Shown here piece after piece: positions 59,030-64,000 of a DNA stretch of 64,000 nucleotides. Position 1 is the first letter of the stretch; each line of letters starts with the position of its first letter. The stretch is from Doris montereyensis (Eukaryota; Mollusca; Gastropoda; Nudibranchia; Dorididae). Below the pieces are notes generated by a model that ran no database searches, was not told where the DNA came from, and saw nothing but the letters and a program-made list of their open reading frames with translations. Made by a program: the position numbers and the translations under genes. The DNA is taken from NCBI GenBank assembly GCA_037039925.1, contig JAXRKP010000815.1, forward strand, positions 147,739-211,738, written 5' to 3'.

Positions 59030-60130
59030 TTTACCATATGCGTGCGGTGATCTCAGGGTTAATCAGAGAAAACAGGCAGGATGAAAGGTAAATAAAGAGT
59101 GAAAGAAAAGAGGAGGGACATTCCAGAATCACGCTTGCCAACTGCCGTCTTGGAGAGACTAATTAGCATACCAGCACACCAGTCACCATCATAGTATTGA
59201 ATACAATGGTAGGATACAAGCATCATGCAATGTGTATAATACAAGGGTATGCGCAATGTAGAAGATTAGCATACGTCATTGCCATGCTATAGCACAAAGG
59301 TATATAAGCATATTACAGGAGTTGAAATAAATGACGTATAATCAAGTATAGAAAAACATCAATAAAAACAACAAGACTCAACTGAAATTTGAAAAAAAAG
59401 AAGAAAATAATACCACAAATATCAAAGGGGAACAACAAAATTTACCATTGTAGTACAATATAATATACACAGGAGGCATGCCATTCTCATTTCTTTTGAT
59501 TTAATTGAAACTTTTTCATGCAACACTTTTCACTACAATAATAATATTATGACTTAAGTTAAAAATCTCTTAAATTAACATTGTACTAAATTGGAGGTGA
59601 TTAGCATCCACTGTTTCGATATGACTAGAAACAGAACATCACGTAAGGAATAATGTCTAGCATTATTAATATTATACTATTTACAATAAATGAGTTCTCA
59701 AAATCATCACACTAAAAAAAAGTATATGTTATTATTATCATTATCACAAATAAATTAATAATTGATCACAGAACGAGAATATTCACAAAGCATAAAAAAT
59801 ATAAAAAAATATACTTTTTTCGTTACGTGGTAATCCTTTCAACTATTTGTGCTTGTTTGCTTCCTGGTATAAAAGAATTTGGGATTTTTTCTTACCCGTG
59901 TAAACTCTTATGCGAAATTAATCCAGAAAAATGAATGATTTCAACAATTTTGTCTGACAGGGAAACACAGCCGTTTATCCATGAATTCTACCTATTACCC
60001 CACGTCCACCCCTCCCCCCTCTACCCTTCCCTCACTGAATTATGATATTTTCTTGTAGCGTTGTACCTCGGAAAATATAATTTGTCAAAAAATTAGGATC
60101 AGAGGCCAACTGACTAGTCCAGCTACATGA
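59030..60130. other. No feature recognised
   Basis: AT-rich DNA after a short SINE-C-like remnant (59032-59090). Confidence 0.35.
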
Positions 60131-60137
60131 TTCCCTT

Positions 60138-60183
60138 ACAACTACAACTACAACTACAACTACAACTACAACTACAACTATAA
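60138..60183. repeat. (ACAACT)n
   Basis: Eight copies of CAACTA; the reverse reads as poly-Val. Confidence 0.95.
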
Positions 60184-60189
60184 CTGACG

Positions 60190-60885
60190 CATTGTAGACT
60201 TGGGCTAGTAGGGACTCCAAAGGCAAACCATGACGATGGTTACAACAAAGTTCAATATAAAGTTGGAGAAACCGATGTAATAATTTAATATATTTTAGAC
60301 GTCGTTGCGTAACAACAACGGACTATTTTCTTGACATAAACCGAAATTTGTCCATCGACCGATTTACCGGCTTTCCCAGCCTAACAATCATAAAAGAAAT
60401 GGATATTAACCGTCTCAGGAGTAAACTTGAGAATCAGATCTCGATTTAATAATATCTAGATATAGATCTATCTGTCTGTATTTCTAGACCTCAAATCAGC
60501 ATAGGATTCATTCTAGATATGGTGCAGTCTTTCGTTTAATCAAAAATGAAACTAGAACCAAAGCCCCAATAACAAAACACAGAACAACCCCCCCTCACCC
60601 CCAATATGAAAGGGAATAAGAAGATGCTATTAAATCTACCACATCATGGCTGTGCCCTTGTCATGTTTTGTCCTCAAATGCCCCGCCACCCAGTCCCCCC
60701 CCTCAGTGCCCCTACTCCTCCCACTCACATACCATTTTAGATTGATACTTAAATATAAGTGTCATGATAGAGAGGATTACAGTCACAAATCGACGCCCCA
60801 GAAAGTACCACTACTTCCACCATCACCAACCATCATCACCATCACCAATCACCATCACCATCAAGACACCAACGACAGAGTGTTT
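60190..60885. other. Unassigned; CAC/ATC-rich end
   Basis: Unique sequence to 60640, then C-rich DNA and ATCACCACC-type repeats (60815-60865) just downstream of the possible minus-strand exon; possibly its 3' UTR. Confidence 0.35.
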
Positions 60886-60887
60886 CC

Positions 60888-61027
60888 CTACTTGTAGTCG
60901 TCGGGAGCCAACGCGTTGTCGCGTGCGGTCTTGGCGGAGCGTCCCAGCTGGGCATGTTTGCCATTGCCTGGTCTGTGGGCGGTACTGGGGACCGCCTCCT
61001 GTGGGGCTGTCGTCCTCGTCTGGCTTG
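60888..61027 (-). CDS. Possible terminal exon of an unrecognised gene
   Basis: On the minus strand TTTACCAAACTCCAG is an acceptor, followed by two bases and 45 codons ending GKHAQLGRSAKTARDNALAP-DDYK and TAG. The segment is GC- and CpG-rich against an AT-rich background. An alternative frame (PDEDDSPTGGGPQYRPQTRQ) is also open at the start, so a frameshift or another frame is possible. No family recognised; rest of the gene not located. Confidence 0.35.
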
Positions 61028-61159
61028 CTGGAGTTTGGTAAATGAAAAAGGTGAAGAAGATGGGGGCGGGATGGGGGGGGGGGCGGAGGAGGAAGGGCAG
61101 TGGGGTAGGACGAAGGAGGGATGGGATGGAAAGGAAGCCATGAATATTGAACTCAAATA

Positions 61160-62085
61160 ATATAAGTCTATGCTGTTGTTAATGTTGACTTAAGTCAGTA
61201 AAGCATGGTGCGGAATTTGAGAGTTAGAAAATATAATTTTAAAGTTGGAGTACAACACGGTGGAAAGAGAAGAGAAATAATAATCTTCTTAATGGAAGTG
61301 GCTTAGTGGACACCCAAGCCTAATTTGGGTAGCCATCGAGTATTTAAACATCGGTGGGAAACGAGAGAATAAATAAAGGATCCACTCATGTCTACAATAG
61401 AAGGGGTCAGTTTAATAATGTGCCCAAGTCACAATTACGTCATTTAGAGAAAAAATGCCAAAACCCATGAGCTTTGGCACCGTTGGCTTTTGGAGAATTC
61501 AAGTTTCAAACGGCTGTAAGCGTGATGTGTTTTCATCTTACCACTTTCAATCATTTTCAGGAAGCATGATTTCCTGTAATTCCCTAGGGATTATCTCGCT
61601 GTCTCGTTTTTCACGAAAATAGACATAGATTTAGGCACACTATTGACATGACACCTTCAATCATTACATTGTATTTTGTTTTTAAAAAAAAAACTCAAAC
61701 ATTTTCTGCATTGGTTTTGAGCTATAAACAAAAAGTAATATACATGTATGTCAGTGTTAAAAGTTCTGTCGATGTGTTTTAGAATTTACAGACACCACAA
61801 CATGTCACCTAATATTATTACTCCTAACTTTTTCTCATTGAGGTGACATGTCTAGATCCAGATATCTGTAGATCTAGAGATGCGTTTATATTTCATTTTA
61901 GATTTAAGATTTAGATTCTTAATTCATGTATTGAAAATTCGTGCTACTCAGATTTCATCTGACGTTTAAGTTTCAATATTTCTTTTCACAACAGCAGCTG
62001 TTGAGCAATATTTCACAGCTAAGTCTAGAACGGTGTTATTCTAGATCTAGAGATCAGGATGAAGTGAAAATCAAAAGAAAACAAC
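61160..62085. other. No feature recognised
   Basis: AT-rich DNA with TCTAGATCTAG tracts at 61850-61880 and 62035-62055. Confidence 0.35.
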
Positions 62086-62091
62086 AGCTCC

Positions 62092-62255
62092 CTTAAAACA
62101 CCCCCTCCCCCTCAAAATCCCCCCCAAAAAAAAAACAACAACCCCCACCCAACCCAACTCCAACCACACTCCTTAAAACACCCCCTCCCCCCTCCAAAAA
62201 CCCCCCCAAAAAAAAACAACCCCCACCCAACCCAACTCCAACCACACTCCCCCCA
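62092..62255. repeat. ~78-bp tandem duplication, C/A-rich
   Basis: CTTAAAACACCCCCTCCCCC, CCCCCAAAAAAAAAACAAC and CCCACCCAACCCAACTCCAA occur twice in succession. Confidence 0.93.
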
Positions 62256-62454
62256 TCCCTCCTCCAATCAAAAAAAAAAAATCCGAAAAGAAAACCACCT
62301 CAATTACATCATAACATTCGCACCATCCATGAACATCGAAAAGGAAAGTCTCTCTTCAGACGACACCAAACAGTGAGGTAAGCAGTATGCCCAAAGTGAT
62401 GAACAACGATATGAAATAGTAATAACGTAGACCCTCTCCTCCCCCCCCCCCACA

Positions 62455-62665
62455 CACACAAAGACGAGATAAAATACAAAGGAACAGACAGAAGCAACCC
62501 TTTTTTGACATCAATAGAATGGAACCCGCAACCTCCGCATCGGCATCAAGGCCCTGCCACTAAAAGAGCTTGGTTAGTCGGCTTGGTAGTTTCAGTTCAA
62601 ATTCTGTTTTCCTAGTTCTGTCCGTTCCTTTGTATTTTGTCTAGTCTTTGTTTCTATGGGAGGGT
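62455..62665. mobile_element. Fold-back element, second copy
   Basis: The left arm AAAATACAAAGGAACAGACA with AATAGAATGGAACCCGC pairs with the right arm TGTCCGTTCCTTTGTATTTT, inverted, about 150 bp apart. Same family as 10,590. Confidence 0.65.
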
Positions 62666-62669
62666 GGGG

Positions 62670-63130
62670 GGGGGTTCATTCAATATTATTGATTTCAAGT
62701 CATTGGGATGACAGTGAAGGTAACTGAAAGGCAATAAGTCCACAGTGAGTGGATACGTGAGTGATGCTAATCTTCAGACATTCCATTCTCATGTGAATGT
62801 TACTTGTTACTCGGAGATAGATTTAAAATATTTATTTAAGGAAGTTCTACTTCTGTTAAACATAAAATATTTTTAAAAAATTAAAAGAACAGCTAAAACA
62901 TGGAACAGTTTACGGTTCAAAACAACTTTAAAAACAAAAGAAGTATTAATTCTTTTAAAAATACCGTTGATATGGAACTCTATATTTCAAAATATTTGTA
63001 TGATGATTGAATGCGCATTGTTCTTATTGATTACTGTATGTTCACTCACTTTTAAAACTCCATGATTGTATTAAGATGTATGGGGCATTTAAAGGTCAAA
63101 TGCCCTACCCTAGCCTGTGTCACGGTAGAG
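62670..63130. other. No feature recognised
   Basis: AT-rich unique DNA. Confidence 0.35.
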
Positions 63131-63179
63131 TGATGCTACAAAGGTTGCAGTGAGTGCTTACGACAAGAATGACAACAAT

Positions 63180-63213
63180 GACGATGGCATTGATGATGAC
63201 GATGATGATGATA

Positions 63214-63248
<35 letters not shown>

Positions 63249-63545
63249 AATGCTGATAATGATGATGGTGTTGATGATGTTGCCGATGCGGGTGATGGCA
63301 AAATCAATGATGAAGACGATGACGACGATGATGATGTTGACCTCTATAATGATGTTAGATATGAAGATGATGATATTATAGCGACGATGGTGATGGTGAA
63401 GATGATGATGGTGATGGTGATGTGATAATAGTGATGACGACAACATCGATGATGGCGACCATAATGGTGATGCGAGGATGGCGAAGGTGGTGATGGTGAT
63501 GACATGATGATAATGATGATGATGATGATGATGATGACAGTATGA
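63180..63545. repeat. Degenerate GAT repeat
   Basis: GATGATGAT with GAC, AAT and GGT variants for 360 bp; the Asp-, Met- and His-rich frames on both strands are artefacts. Confidence 0.93.
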
Positions 63546-63640
63546 AGCATATAATGACAGTATGAAGCATATAATAACAATGATGACGCCGATGATGATA
63601 AGGAGAGTGAGATGGGAACCATGAGAGGGTCAACACCGAT

Positions 63641-63662
63641 GCGAGCTTACTAGTAAGCTCGC
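63641..63662. other. Perfect 22-bp palindrome between direct repeats
   Basis: GCGAGCTTACT then AGTAAGCTCGC, no loop. GGTCAACACCGA stands immediately on both sides (63628-63639 and 63667-63678). Confidence 0.9.
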
Positions 63663-64000
63663 CTCGGTCAACACCGAATCAATGTGTCAACAACGACGGT
63701 AGGACAGGGAGTCTCCCATGCTTCAAGAAAGGCGAGGGGATAGGGGGTAGGGGTAGGGGGCAGGGGGCGTGAGACTAATCGTGTGAAATGCCACACATCA
63801 CACAGACTGTGGTCGGTGTAGAAACGTTGATATCCTATGACACCACGTAAAAAAAAAAAGAAAGAAGAAAAAAAAAAAGACGAAGAAGAAAAAAAGTGCT
63901 AAAGAAAATAAATAGGAAATGACACCTTGGAGCGCGACGATAGCAAATAAAACAATGCAAGAAAGACACAGCATAAAACAGCTAGATCTATGGAGTAAAA
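63663..64000. other. No feature recognised
   Basis: G-rich repeats (GGGGGTAGGG) at 63740-63765 and A-rich runs at 63850-63895. Confidence 0.35.

Noticed and set aside
63120..63636. Asp-rich and His-rich frames
   Set aside because: Degenerate GAT trinucleotide repeat in different frames.

Overview
The window looks like noncoding-rich nuclear DNA of a eukaryote, most likely a mollusc and probably a gastropod. That is an inference from long introns with GT-AG borders, scattered AGATCTAGATCT tracts (17.7, 32.0-32.3, 61.9 kb), tRNA-derived SINEs, CR1/L2-like LINEs and very heavy tandem repetition. I see no bacterial operons, CRISPR arrays, rRNA or functional tRNA genes. Most long open frames here are translations of tandem repeats and are not proteins.

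Left third (1-18.65 kb): one plus-strand, multi-exon gene recognised as N-acetylglutamate synthase (NAGS). It enters from beyond the left edge and ends with a stop at 18,240-18,242 and a polyA signal at 18,630. Six exons plus one damaged exon can be placed with good splice sites. Several lesions are present: TAA at 3,198, TAG at 10,022, a phase clash between two exons, a 19-nt tandem duplication near 16,819, and no visible acetyltransferase-core exon between 12.2 and 16.8 kb. It is therefore either a decaying copy or a gene in an error-containing assembly. Its introns are filled with SINEs, fold-back elements, a LINE tail, an antisense broken reading frame and many minisatellites. One minisatellite is built from the exon-intron junction itself.

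Middle (18.7-36 kb): a degenerate P-element/THAP9-like transposase lies inside a larger repeat (19.15-23.35 kb), followed directly by a shorter copy of the same repeat without the transposase (23.4-25.2 kb). Then come two minisatellites, a nearly complete but frame-broken minus-strand CR1/L2-type LINE (27.8-31.1 kb), GA-rich microsatellites, and a TA-flanked terminal-inverted-repeat element (33,877-35,320) that carries a 27-bp array.

Right part (36-64 kb): LINE tails, SINEs and a succession of arrays (41, 63, 27/33 and 22 bp, TATC), ending in a 6.4-kb array of 22-bp units (49.45-55.85 kb) with a homogeneous core, a decaying flank and a local 44-bp higher-order repeat. A probable inverted-repeat element follows, then microsatellites. 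Two short exon-like segments on the minus strand (44,518-44,603 and 60,888-61,027) may be terminal exons of unrecognised genes.

The recurrent theme is that minisatellites arise inside other functional or mobile sequences: a 5' splice site, at least three SINE-like families, a LINE and a DNA transposon.
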